Assembly: GCA_018340375.1 (NCBI GenBank)
Contig: JAFFJZ010000007.1
Span: forward strand, 7,192,001-7,256,000
Origin: Gonatopus flavifemur
Lineage: Eukaryota > Arthropoda > Insecta > Hymenoptera > Dryinidae
Direction: 5' to 3'
Length of the DNA stretch: 64,000 nucleotides
This document shows positions 34,970 to 47,300 of this stretch, piece by piece. The notes beneath the pieces are model-generated. The model ran no database searches and had not been told where the DNA came from. It was given only the letters and a program-made list of their open reading frames with translations. The translations under genes and the position numbers were made by a program. Within the stretch, counting starts at the first letter, position 1; every line of letters begins with the position of its first letter.

Positions 34970-35230
34970 TTAGGTTTACCTGTTTCATCCCGAACTTTAT
35001 TCATCCCGACACACGGTTGCTCCGAAATCTCATACCTCGAGATATTTTATTCCGAAAGTTCAGGATCACAATCATTTTTGATCCAATGGCATTGTTGATT
35101 CCTCAAGGCTTGCAAAAGACGGATTGATGTTCGTTTTTTTTTCCAACAACGAACTTTCGGAATATACCTCATCGATTCGTTCTCGACATTCGGAACAATC
35201 GCCTGTCAGTATAACCAAACTTCGGTATAA
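34970..35230. repeat. Short-motif degenerate repeat (CCGAA/TTCGG)
   Basis: CCGAACTTT, CCGAAATCTC, CCGAAAGTTC, TTTCGGAATA and TTCGGAACAA recur every 10-30 bp. A similar stretch lies at 33,620-33,830. Non-coding. Confidence 0.4.
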
Positions 35231-35354
35231 AACAGGTCTACCAAACAATTCAATATGATTTTCAGACCTCTATATGAGACACTACACTGCGAACATGCTG
35301 TAGGATGTGCTTCTCAAGCTGAGGCGAAACACATGTACACAAATTTATGTGTTA

Positions 35355-35505
35355 GGCTGGTCTCCCATGCAACCAGATTGTCCGGAACGGAACGATCCTA
35401 ATTGGTAGAATACTAGTTCCATTTGGATATAACTATAACAATACTGGGGATCCACCAATTATGAGCGTTCCGTTCCGGACAATTCGGTTGCATGGGAGAT
35501 CAGCC
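35355..35505. mobile_element. PIF/Harbinger MITE, 3-bp TSD TTA
   Basis: Ends GGCTGGTCTCCCATGCAACC and the complement of GGCTGATCTCCCATGCAACC; an inner ATTGTCCGGAACGGAACG block is mirrored. TTA on both sides (35,352-35,354 and 35,506-35,508). 151 bp, no gene. Confidence 0.88.
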
Positions 35506-36067
35506 TTAGGGAATGATGGGTGTCGCCATTTGTAATAGGGAAAAATAGAAACACAGATTTTTATGAGATGTATGCAGTGGATGCTTGCCACATCCGTGCA
35601 GATTGTGTGGATTCCAATACTGTGTTATTTTGCTCCGCATGTAGTTTGCAAAATTTGCACAAATGTCGAAAATATTCAATTTCGTACTTTCCCTATTACA
35701 AATGGCTGCCTACACGTTCATCCCCGTTACATGAAGGAATTTGCCTCACTCAATTTCTCAACAGTTCGCGGTCTTCTTTATTTTATAGAAGCCTGTGATA
35801 TGATTCCATGGATTCATTACGGATTTCCTGTCGCGAAGTCTCTACATTCTCGTGATAAAATATTTCATCAGGGTTGTTTTCAATTGCTATGACTTCAAGC
35901 GACAGTGAAAACAACATGAAGTATTGAATCACCAGGTCCAGATAGGGTAGGGTACCACAATCCAGAATGTTCATTATCCAGAAGGTGCAAAGTCCCGAGT
36001 GCCGATATTCAGAATTGGCAAAATCCCGAATGCTCATTATACAAAATGTTCATGGTCCCGAATAAAA

Positions 36068-36452
36068 AAAACCCTGCCAATTGGCACATATTCTTCCTCG
36101 TTGATGTTCCATCATGCTTTTTCGTGAGTTCCAGCGGAATTCAGATGATACAAGCACGGGGGAAGCATACTTGGAAAATATCGTCAAACAGCGGACATTG
36201 GTAATGATTTTTTTTCCACATTTCTGAAGCGATTGGGATGAAACTTATATGAGACCGCCATGGAACCATAACTAAATAGTGGTATAGATTTCAATGCAAT
36301 CGGATGATGAGAGGCAAAAACATGCCTGGTCACAAAACCGCAATTTTTTTTCGATTCCATTTTTCCTTTTCCTCTCCCATTTTTCTCTAACGATCAACTT
36401 GAAACTCCCATGGAATCACTACGGACACTGTATAAAACGACGATGAGAATTT
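36068..36452 (-). repeat. Dispersed repeat 'X', copy 3 (inverted, partial)
   Basis: Reverse complement of about 3,088-3,482, beginning with the terminal block CCCTGCCAATTGGCACAT. It abuts the 3' end of the R1 LINE at about 36,456, which probably inserted into it. Confidence 0.75.
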
Positions 36453-36455
36453 CGT

Positions 36456-38935
36456 AAGCATGCATCAGCGCAAGCACAAGAAAGAGAAGATAAACTCACA
36501 GGTCTTCCTTATTGCTCTTGTTATTTATCTCTCCTGCTCTCATGCTTGCCACTGGCAAGCATAGAGGGCAAAATGCTTTATGCACCGTCAGGGAGCTGAT
36601 GTCATTGCTCCCCGGTGTGTGGGACTTCTGTTGTGGCTGGAGATGACAGTTGCCAATCGCAGTATACCCACTGAAACCCACCTCTTCGCTCCTCGGACCC
36701 AGCCCGGAACCGTTTATCACATTACTTCGAGCTGGATCCTTCTGAGCTCAGGCCTGTGAGACCGCCGCCCTATCAAGGTCCGCTTTCTTAGTGCGGAGGA
36801 TGGACTGCGCCAAGGAATCCACCGCCCGCCAGCTGTCCGTGTCTCGGAGCATCGGTCCCACGATGTTCTCAGGACTAATATAATGTCTCCGAGCTCAGAC
36901 TCGAGCGCCCCCGGTGTGCCTCCCACCGAACGCACTCGGAGAACGTGTGCTCGACAGTGTCCCTGACGTCAGGACAATAGAGACAATCGGGTGACGCTGC
37001 CTTGCCCATTTGGTGGAGGTACTTCTGGAAGTACCCATTTCCCGTGAGGAACTGGGTCAGGAGGTACCTCACCTCGCCATGCTCGCGCTCTGTCCACGGC
37101 CTGACCAGGGGAATGAGCCTCGCGGTCCATCTCCCCCTGGTTTCTCCATCCCAGGAAACCTGCCACGCGAGGAACGTGCGGGTGCGTTCCTCAACCGCAA
37201 CGACGGTTCTCGGTTCTCCGGCCCTTCTCCGCTGGAAGATGCTTTGTCGTTCCCTAGCCAGGAGCGCGACGGGAACAACTCCGGCTATCACAAACACCGC
37301 AGGGTCAGAGACCGTGCGGTAAGCAGAGGCGACTTGTAGCGCACCGAGTCGCTGGCCTCGCTCGAGTCGCACTCTGCAGCTCTCCTTTTCCGTGGCATGC
37401 CCCTAGATCTCGGCCCCGTAGAGGAGGACCAAGTTGATCGTGGACATCAACAACCGTCTTCTGCTCGATTTGGGGCCACCGACGTTCGACATAAGCCTGC
37501 TAAGAGCTGTCACCTTCTTAGCGGCTTTGTCGGCAGCCCTCCAGATGTGGTCCCGGATTATAAGCCTCCGGTCCACGATGAGCCCCAGGTACTGTGCCGC
37601 GGGCTCCGACTTCACTCGCAGAGGAGGGACAGCAGGGATTGGCTTTTTCGTGAGAACCACGATCTCCGTCCTGCCGAGAGCTAGAGATAACCCATGCTCC
37701 CTCATCCAGGCTCCGACTCGACGCATTGCCTGGTTGAGTACAAGCTGAGTTCGCGCGACGTCGCGGGCCTTGACGGGTAAGCCAACGTCGTCCGCGAACC
37801 CAACCAGTATGGACTCATCGGGCATCTCAAACCTCAGCAGACCGTCGTAGGCAACGTTACACCGATCAGGGCCCAGAACAGACCCCTGCGCGGGCCCCGA
37901 CGTGATCGTGGTCCTCCTCCAGCCCGCGGTTGTCTCGTACATGAGAGCACGGTCCTCCAGGTGGCGGTCTACCATCCTGAGGAGGTACCGAGGCACCCGG
38001 AAGGCATGCTCCAACTCACGAAGCATGTCGCTCCAACGTGCGGAGTTGAACGCGTTTTTCACGTCCAACTCCACGAGAACCACGCGTCTGGAATGACGAT
38101 TTTGACCCTCCGCGCGTCGCACGGCCTCGACTACCTCTTGGACCGCATGGAGGGTCGAACGACCCACACGGAACCCGTACTGCCTCATTGATCGCCCGAT
38201 GCAGCGTCCCCTTGAGGAGCCTCTCCAGCACCTTGCCCACTGTGTCCAACATACACAACGGGTGGTGAGAGGACGGCATCCCCGGATCGCCTTTACCCTT
38301 CTCGACGAGAGCAAGGCGAGCGAGCTTCCAGCGAGCGCTGAAGCCCCCAGCCAACAAAGCCGCGTTGTACATTTCCAACAGCAGTTGGGGTTGACAGCGC
38401 CCCACCATCTTCAGAACCTCCCCCGGCACCCCGTCCGGACCAGGGGCCTTCCGGTTCTTCAGTTGACGTATGGAAACGCCCAGCTCCCCAGTAGTGGAGA
38501 GCTGAACTTTACCCACGTCACCGAAATCTCGCTTCGGCCGGGAAGAGCTCCCAAACGACCCGCTCCGCGAACGCCCGTCCAACGTGACTGACGACCGCCA
38601 GGCCTCTGAGTCACGATTTCGTAACCCAGACCCCAGGGGTCCGCGTTGACCGTCGCCACCATCTTCTTCCAACAGGAGACTTTGCTCCTGTTGATGGCTC
38701 CGCGGAGCAGCCTTCTTGCCGCCTTGTGTTCCGCCGACCTGGTCACCGCCTCCGGGCGGTTTCTCGCCCTTTGAGCGGCCCTGCGTAGCCGAAGACACTC
38801 TCGGCGCGCATCAGCAATCTCCGGTGTCCACCAGTACACGGGTCGCTTCCTGTGTCGAGGCCTCCTGCATGGAACGAACTTCGAACTGTTCGTATGATGA
38901 CGTAGTATTCACGTGACCAAGATGTTATAAACGGT
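36456..38935 (-). mobile_element. 5'-truncated R1-clade LINE, minus strand
   Basis: A 2.5-kb GC-rich retrotransposon body whose coding part (36,735-38,839) starts just after the endonuclease domain and runs through the RT and C-terminal zinc finger. A 3' UTR follows to about 36,456. 5' truncation is typical of LINE insertion. Not in 28S rDNA, unlike classic R1. Composition contrasts with the AT-rich surroundings. Confidence 0.85.
36735..38839 (-). pseudogene. R1-clade LINE reverse transcriptase, frameshifted
   Basis: Read from 38,839 down: YWWTPEIADARRECLRLRRA and SKVSCWKKMVATVNADPWG (linker after the endonuclease); a shift; then LKNRKAPGPDGVPGEVLK (RT motif 1). Another shift, then QYGFRVGRST, VELDVKNAFNSARW (motif A), GPAQGSVLGP (motif B) and GFADDVG (motif C, near 37,790). 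A third shift leads to the C-terminal domain with the CLYCPDVRDTVEHTFSEC zinc-finger-like motif (about 36,945-37,000) and the end SWRAVDSLAQSILR. Catalytic Asp residues survive, but frame breaks near 38,500, 38,200-38,300, 37,400 and 36,900 make it inactive. Confidence 0.88.
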
Positions 38936-39135
38936 TATAAAATGGCTCGGATGGTTTGTATACGTCCAAATGTTACCATATTTTGCATTATTTCATAGAA
39001 AATGCACATTACTCTGAACAAAGCATCATCTAAAGTGTAAAGTGCGACTGATTACAATGATTCATGAATATACTCTTTTTCCAATCGAAAATTTTCATAA
39101 GAAATACATTGAAAAGAAAATTTCTGGTCAATTAT

Positions 39136-40090
39136 CCACATCAAAATTGAAGAATCACAATTTTCTGTGAAATGACTGCACTCAAAGTGAGAAGAATAAA
39201 TTTTCATTGTAACATCCTATCACCTCATGATCGATTACAATATTATTGTTTCAGACAAAATTATTGCAGTCATCGTGTTTGCAAGTACAGAGACCAAAAG
39301 ACGTGATTGTGCCAACATAGATTCCTACGAATTTTTACTCTCTGCTGGATCATGATCTCACAGTATATTGAAGCAACTGCCCATTGTTTTCCACATCATC
39401 TTCGCTGTTAATGTAAAGGCTTTTTTACAGTCAGTGTCAAAACATCAACAATAACCTCGAAAAGTGAGTACTGTAATAATCTCTCATAAAACTGAGGTCT
39501 TTCATATTTCGATTGGATTTATTTTATGAATAGAGCATCTCAAACTCTTGTTGAACAATAAAATGCATCAAGAAATGCTTGAATGATGGAAATATTGAAA
39601 GCAATCCGCGGATATTCGTAAGATACCCTTTCATGACCTCAGTTACAAATACAATACGTTGATCATGATTTTCAATATTTTTTGGTCGATAAGTTAGTTT
39701 AGCAAACTTGGAAAATATAATTGTTATAACATAATCGAGCTGAACATAGGGGGATTAAACTTTTCAAGGTTATATAATCGTACTACAGCGTTGAAAACGA
39801 TAAAAGAATCCACTGAAAAGAAACTGTGAAAGTACTGCATTCAGCGTGAGAGGAATGAATTTTCATTGTAACAGTCCTATGCTCAGCGTTGTTATAATTC
39901 CAGAATTTTGTGAATTGTTCACGCTCAATGTAAAGAAGTTGATTACGTACGCTGAGCGTGGACGATCTACAAAATTATGGGATATTAGGATTCCTGAGCA
40001 TAGGGCTGTTACAAAAAAAAAAATTTACTTACCCTACGCTGAGCATCGTACTTTCACAGAAAATTGTGATTCTCCAATTCTGATGTAAGC
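39136..40090. mobile_element. Probable TIR element with repeated TACGCTGAGC motif
   Basis: ACATCAAAATTGAAGAATCA followed by CAATTTTCTGTGAAA at the left (39,150-39,185) recurs inverted near the right end (40,045-40,085). Inside, CTCAGCGT/ACGCTGAGC palindromic motifs appear at about 39,889, 39,950, 39,989 and 40,030. Edges and target duplication are uncertain; no transposase. Confidence 0.5.
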
Positions 40091-40815
40091 AATGTACTTG
40101 ACATTTTTTTCAGTGTAACCTTCAAAGCTGTGCAGGAATTGAGGAATAACATGAATTCTGTATCCTATACTTAGAGTAAAAACTTCACATAAACGTTTAA
40201 GTGATATTTTCAATGTAGATAATAACCTCCCCTATGTTGAATATGCAAAAATCACACATTAATGGTGAAATCATGATTTTTTTTGGTGAAAATTCAACGC
40301 TGAACATGGGAAATTTATAACTTGATTGTGAATGTCCTACGTCACTGTCATGACTCTGGAGTTAGTACATTAAAACTAACAGACTTAGCCTGTAGACATT
40401 TTCCAGAATATTGCATATTTCAAATGTAATATTTCGGCAATATCACCAGGATATTCAGTGCTGTGTGGGCATGGGGAATATATTCGCATAAACTTCTGCA
40501 GCCTACTCATAATATACCAGAACATGTATATTATAAAGATTGAAACTCACATAAGCTCAGTTCGATACATGCTGTCTGTTACTTTTCATATACTAGCTGC
40601 AGCTTAATTGAACTTTTTTTCTTACACTCGGTGTGGTGAATATACCCCAAATTTTCTTACAATATACTCTCTGAAGAACATGTGATTCCCAATAGAAAGA
40701 AATCTGAAATAGTTTTCAGAATAATCATTCACATTCAATTGATACTTGTTTGGTCAACGGAATGTGCACGAAATTTGCATATTTCATACACATATTACAT
40801 ATACACACTTCTTAA

Positions 40816-41032
40816 CCCTTCGTCGGTCACCTTGAAAACAGAGATATTTTTTCATCATCATTCATCTAAGCTATAGCAGACTTATAGATACGCAAATTGT
40901 GGTTTTCAAAGAAGGAATAAGTCGAGTTCTAGACACACATGAACAGAGGTTTGAAATTTTTAGGTTGTAGGAATAACAATTCGTTTAAAAATACATTCAA
41001 GTGCCTTTTTTGCCCTGGTGACTGACCGAGGG
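40816..41032. mobile_element. piggyBac-type MITE (TTAA, CCCTTCGTCGG ends)
   Basis: CCCTTCGTCGGTCACC and the complement of GGTGACTGACCGAGGG flank a 217-bp body, with TTAA on both sides (40,812-40,815; 41,033-41,036). A TTAA target plus CCC ends is the piggyBac signature. Confidence 0.85.
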
Positions 41033-41078
41033 TTAAGCATTATGAGTGCTACTTTTTATGAAAACACGTGATTATACA

Positions 41079-41450
41079 TTAATTTTCCTCTATGAATATT
41101 CTCTGATCAAAATTTTTTATAAACAACTGATGAAAAAAGGAATAGCTCTGATTGAATAATTTGAATCGGCGATTCACTATCACAATATGGTGTTGAATCT
41201 GCATTCCCCCATTGATCTGAAGTGCCCATAGTGTGTGTGGTTTTGAAGAAGAAGGCAACTGTATCCAAGTCTGGATTGAGAAGAGAGGGCTGAGGAAAGC
41301 TGCACCTCGGGCTTTGCTCACTGGCGGTTTTATTTGAGAAAGCTGCATGAATACAAAGAGCTCCCAAAGACTCTCCCCCTGCTCTCATCTGCGAAAGGTC
41401 TTGAATGGTATCACTATTCCGGGCCTTGCCTTTCCTCAATCCGGAGCTGA
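41079..41450 (-). other. Unassigned minus-strand open region
   Basis: Two overlapping minus-strand frames of 89 and 110 codons with less AT bias than their flanks; one includes LNPDLDTVAFFFKTTHTMG. No recognisable domain. It could be an upstream exon or a chance ORF. Confidence 0.2.
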
Positions 41451-41778
41451 CTATATATTTTATCAGTAGTTTGCAATAGCTTAAAGATTTGATGAAAACT
41501 AAAATGAATGAGAATGATCCATATCATTGAAAATGATTGAACCATTGTCATAAAAGAGTTATGTTTCCTATGCACAAGCACATGAGTCATTGAACATTAT
41601 AGATTTAGTAGTGAATCAACGATTCAAAACATTCAATCAAACTATTTATATTTTATGATGAATCACAATTTTCTCTATATGAAATTTTCAAAAGGGTACA
41701 TATTGAATAAAATTGATTTCCCTTGTATTATATATTATATATGCATTCATATTTTCAGTACAACTTTAATGGAGGGGA

Positions 41779-44070
41779 GTGAATGCCGTAGTGCTGTCTT
41801 ATCGATTATATGATTCTCTTATTCTCTTTGAATGTAGATTGAGATACATTCTTCAATTTATTTTTTGCTTCACTCTCCAAGTAAAGATTTTACTGATCAC
41901 GAGTAAAAGAACCGCCATCGTTGATTTATCCGCAGTATATAAACGTCAAGAAAGAAACTATGAATCCAAAAAATTCTCTTACTTAACATGCATAAATTAT
42001 AAAATTCCAAATGACATATCATTGTCAAAGTTCAGTACCGAAGAAACTATCAATCCTTCGATCTCTAGTGTTGATGGACACCTTCACAAAAAGAAGCATG
42101 TTGTGAAAAGAGGTTCCATCACTGATAGTTCTGATGAACGTTCTTCTTAAAAGTCAATTCGAAATGTCTTGCCTATTGATGAGAATGTCATTGGAAATGA
42201 TGATTTATCAAATATTGAAAAAAATGATATTTTTTTTACAAATGAGAATGAGTCTGAAAGTGAAAACAACAGCAAAGAGAGCAATACGTTCAAATGTATT
42301 AATGAAAATGAAAGTCAGGAATTCCATTCATCTCTATGTAAATGGGCTATTACAAATGAGATACCTCAGTGTTTTTTGACGGATTTATTAACCATTCTAC
42401 GAACGTTTATCACTGAATATGACTTACCAAAACACGCGAAAACGTTACTCCATGTGCCTCGAGAATCAGATGTTATCGAAATGGATGATGGCCAATATAT
42501 ACACTTCGGCATTGAACTTGGAATTCTGAATTATTTAAACAATAATGAAACGAAGACATTACCTGCTCAGATACGTTTGCAGTTAGGGATAGATGGCCTT
42601 CCTATATCTTCAAGTGGTAAAGGTCAGTTGTGGCCTATAATGGGAAACGTGAAGGGGAGCGAATTTGTGTTTTTAATTGGTTATTCCTTTGGTCACTCAA
42701 AACCGATGTCTTCTAATAATTATTTGAGAGAATTTGTAAATGAATGAATCCACTTACAAAAAGACGGCATAACATACGAAGGTATGAAACTTATTATCAA
42801 GATAGATTCCCTTATTTGTGACGATCCAGCTGAATCATTTGTTTTAATGACAAAAGGACATTCGGGTTATTCGAGCTGTCCAAAATGTACGATCAAATGG
42901 GTTTATATGGATAATCGTGTTTGCTTCCTCGATGTAAATTGTCCACAGCGAACAAATGAAAGTTTTTCGAATCAAGCAGATGTTGATTACCATAAAGGCA
43001 GGAGCATTCTTTCAGATATTCCAGATTTTCAAGCAGTTGCACAAGTCCCATTAGATTATATGCACTTGATTTGAATCAACACTGTAAAACGGATGATTTT
43101 TTTATTGACATCGGGTCCGCAAAATGTTCGCATTCTAAATTCTAAAAATCGGACAATGCTATCTGAATATTTATTAACTTTGAATGCCAATATCCCAATG
43201 GACTTCCCCAGACAGTTAGGAAAAATTGAAGATTCTTCATCTTGGGAAGCCATACAATGTAGGCTTTTTTTGTTATATGCCGGTTTTATTCTTTTACGAG
43301 TGATATTGAAAGAAGATGATCCAATTTTGATATACTTCACAACCCTCCATTGTGCAACCCGAATTTCATGCAGTCCAAAAAATGCAGAAGACATCGTATA
43401 TGCAAATAGGTTGATGCGATATTTTGTAGAGAATTTTAGATACTTATGTGGTGAAATGTACATGGCTCCTTGTATTCATCAGCTTATACACATTGCAGAA
43501 GATGTAGGAAACTTAGGACCTCTTGACGCATTTAGCGCTTTCAAATTCGAAAATTTTTTTAAATTCTTGAAAAGTTTATTGCATAAAGTTGATAAACCTT
43601 TACAACAAATATACAATCAATATCAAGTCATGGCTCAGTTGGGTTTATTTCTACACCAAAATGTAAAGAAGTCTGAAGAAGGGTTAGGTCGGAGTCATTC
43701 GACAGGTCCTATTCCTCAAGGATTTTCAGATTTACAATATATATCCTATACATTCAAAAATTTCATCTTAACAAATTCTATTCCAAATAATTGTTGTACC
43801 ATCAGTAATGACATTGTAATTGTTGATAATTTTATAACTAAAAACGAGAGAATTTTTATTTACGGAAGAAAATTCTGTTCCCTCGCCGATTTATTTCAAA
43901 AACCTTTTCCTTCATCAATACTGGGCATACTATATTCTGCGACAGAACTTCCAAATCGTATTATATATTCAATTAACCAAGTGAAATATAAGTGCATATT
44001 ATTGCCATTATACAATGAGCAGAATAAATTCGCCATAATGCCTTCACTACATTGCTATGATGATCAATAA
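41779..44070 (+). pseudogene. CACTA/En-Spm-like transposase, three in-frame stops
   Basis: One frame of 764 codons interrupted only by TAA at 42,148, TGA at 42,745 and TGA at 43,072, with no frameshift. The N-terminal part is basic (AVYKRQERNYESKK). The core shows LGIDGLPISSSGKGQLWPIM, then GYSFGHSKPMSSNNYLREFV, DSLICDDPAESFVLMTKGHS, a Cys pair in SCPKC and RVCFLDVNC, and LDYMHLI before the 43,072 stop. The order (DG-WP, then KGHSGY-CPKC, then LDYMHL) parallels Tnp2-type CACTA transposases and is common in arthropod proteins called transposase domain-containing. The C-terminal part (43,075-44,070) has CIHQLIHIAEDVGNLGPLDA. The stops replace a likely Trp and a likely Cys. No TIRs could be assigned to it. 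A DUF4806 gene starts 272 bp downstream. Confidence 0.78.
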
Positions 44071-44341
44071 ATTTCTATTTCACTATCATACCCGTTTACT
44101 TCGTAATCTCAAATTCAGTCATGAAAAAATCATGGAATTTGTCAAGGAACAATTCACGAGATTTCATCAAGAGAAATTTCGAATTATGAACGTGTATTTT
44201 ATTTCCATATTGTATATATGTATGTACATATCTTTTCAGGCATTTGTTCCATTTCAATTCCAGTTCAGCGTTATTATTAGAAAGAATATTCATCTTATTT
44301 CCATTAAAAGGATAAATCAATGTTGTGGAATTTTATAAAGT

Positions 44342-47300
44342 ATGGAAGGTGAAAATAATGCTTATGCTTTGATAACATGTAATGATATGACACTACCCGT
44401 GCGAAGAAAATGGCTCACCAGTGAGGACTCATGTAAACTGCCATCAAATTCAAGTGCATTAGTAGAAGCAATTGAAGGATTTTTCGATGTTGATTCAAAT
44501 TGGCCGACGTATGAAGACGGAGTGATACACAATTATTACGGTCAGTATGATTTCTTTTTCTTTACAAGGGTGTATACATTATATTGGACATAAAATTCCC
44601 TACGGAAGCACAGGATTCATAATAGCGTTTAAACATTTGCAAATCCATGGATATTAGACCAAGTTTGTCTCATTTTCTGTGCTGTATTTTCGTTAGGGCT
44701 ATCCGAATCGTTTTTATGAAAAACACTTCAGTATTCAAGAGTATTGTTTTAGATATCAGTCTCTACCTAGTTAGCACACAACGTCCAAAAAACATTGCTG
44801 TCATATGTCCAAAATCTCAGCCAATCAAAGAATTCGAATCTCATGAACAATGTTATGATGAGTTTGAAATGTTAATCTCAAATAATTGTCTGATCTCAGT
44901 TTAACTTCTCATATGAACCTTCCCCCAAGAGAACACAAAACTCCAGGGAGGTCCAATAGACGTACTTGAACGTCTATTGGACGTCCGGTGCAAGTGATTT
45001 GAACATTCGCGGACATTCGCATGTTCCCGATATGTCTTCGTAACGTTTTTCGGACGTTCTGGAATATTTTTTGCACTTTTTGAGAGGTTTCCAAAGCGTA
45101 CATAAAATATCTCAGCGCTAATTGAGCACACTGTGGAAATAATTTGTTGAATCCCAAACAAGATTGCTTGGAAATTCACAAATCTATTTTGGAGGAATAA
45201 TTTTCAAATTTTTTTTTTAGATTTATAAACGAAAAAGTTTGTGAGTTTTCGGAAATCTTCGTCGGATCAAAAAATTTTCTGAATATCTACGAACTTTCTC
45301 CGGTAATTGACAAAAAATTTTGTGTAAAAAGCTGCCAAACTTCGATTGGCACTTTAGGAAGGACTGTTTTTTACAGTGTCAATGTATTAAGGAAGATTAT
45401 TGTTTAAAGCAATATTTTTTAGAAAACATAATGAATCATCCCAACATCTATATCTTGGAATTTCATCTTTCATATATCAACTCATTCAGAATCTATTTAT
45501 ATCGCTGATTGTGTATTGCAGATACCCTGGAACACGTGAATAATCCGGCTGATGATGAATATTTCAGAGTTGGAAATCTTGATTCGAAGTCAGCGCCTTC
45601 CTTCAACAATGGCAAGTTGAAGAAATCATTCGACAGCATTTTCATTACGTTTGAGTGTTCCCTATTGAGAAGGTCTCATAAATTCTCATATATAAATCTT
45701 ATTAGTTTATATAAGATTCTAATGAGTTGTTATCAGTTTATATGCGGTTTCTGTCCTAGAACTTATGGGATTTTATGATTTCATATGAGTTTTATAAAAA
45801 CCTTATGAGATTTAATCAGAGTTATTGGCAAAATCTCATAAATCCTAATAAGAATCAAGTTCATGTACTGGATTTCATGCAGTTTCTGTCCTAGAAATAA
45901 CTAGATTTTATTTGACTTCATGAGATCTTTTCAACAAGATTGTGATGGATGCAGTGTTCCGATGTTCGTAGAGCTGGGAAATCGCAGCTTGGTCACGTAA
46001 CCACATTTTGCACTAACACATATAAGCGCTCTTGTCGGTGAGCGGTTCACCGATAAGGGCGCACACATGTATTAGTGTAAAATGTAGTCACGTGACTAAG
46101 CTGCGATTTCCCAGCTCTCCGAATATCGGAACACTGGATGGATGAATGAACCCCCAATGATCAGTGTTGCCAGTCGTACGAGAATTCTCGTATGCATACG
46201 GGAATTAGACAGTTGGTACGAGGTACGAACAAAACACTAAGTTCGTACACAAAACTATGAGATTCATACGGGACCGTACGATCCTGCTGGAAATGCCAAG
46301 CAGAACCGAGCAGAAAATTTTCAGTCGGATTCTGATAGGTTTTCTTCCCATTCCAGACGAAGTTGTGTCGGACTTTGCCTGGTGTGTACATCAAATCCAG
46401 CGCTGATTTACAAACCAGATACAATCTGATAGAACCGATCAAATACTTGTCAAAACATTTTATGGATCTGTCTGGCATTTTCAGCAGGGGAGATTAATGT
46501 AAAACTGACGGATATACACGGAATACGAGGTCGATGCCATTTTCATGTACTGGATTGAACGAAATTTCCAACAGACATTTACAATAAGTGCCCTCTGTCA
46601 TCATTTTGAAGTACCGAACGTGGAGAGGGCATGTTTCAGGGAGATTATTCACCATCTCTAACCCTGGTGAAAGTAAAGCATGTATTAAGAAATGGCAGGG
46701 CCATGACCTTAGAACATATACTACTGGAGCGAACATTGCTTACGATTTTGATACAAATAGGTGTAGTTGACCATGAGAAAGCGAGATCCGACTTTTAGGC
46801 AGTTGTTTCTCATTTCACCCTATGACATTTGAACAGAAATAGCACTGCCTACAAGTCGAATCTCTCATTCTAAGTGAACCACCCTTCTCCGTAGTCTTTG
46901 CTTTCTCCAGTAGTATATGCTCTGAGGTTAGAGATATCTCCAACTCGTCTCTGCCTGCAGAAACAAAATCATTCAAACCGATTGATGGTGCAAATATATC
47001 AATCAAATATGATTGAAAATAATTCAAACTCATTGAGGAAAATTCAACTATCGAACAGCCAATTTGAAGTTTGCACATTTTTCATTGGAGAAATGTTATT
47101 TCAATAAGAACCAATCGTTTCAATGATTCCTCTTCTTTGTAGGGTTAACAACTTATTATAGAGAACAAAGCTTGATGTTTCAACAGATTCATGTATTTCA
47201 GAAACAAATGCGCTGGTGTTACAACAATTATTCAAGCTCAACGGAAGGATGAAAAAGAATAATGAAAAGCTGAGAGCATTATCAGGAGGAAAAATATGAA

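Noticed and set aside
37002..38591. Plus-strand ORFs of 95-130 codons
   Set aside because: Antisense to the R1-clade reverse transcriptase, in a GC-rich stretch where long chance frames are expected.
42745..43074. TGA recoding (readthrough or selenocysteine) in the transposase
   Set aside because: A TAA also interrupts the same frame and other elements in the window carry mixed stops, so ordinary decay is simpler. No stem-loop evidence was found.
46155..46281. A second hAT element starting CAGTGTTGCCAG
   Set aside because: The start resembles hAT ends, but no matching right end or 8-bp duplication was found before or after the MITE at 46,282.
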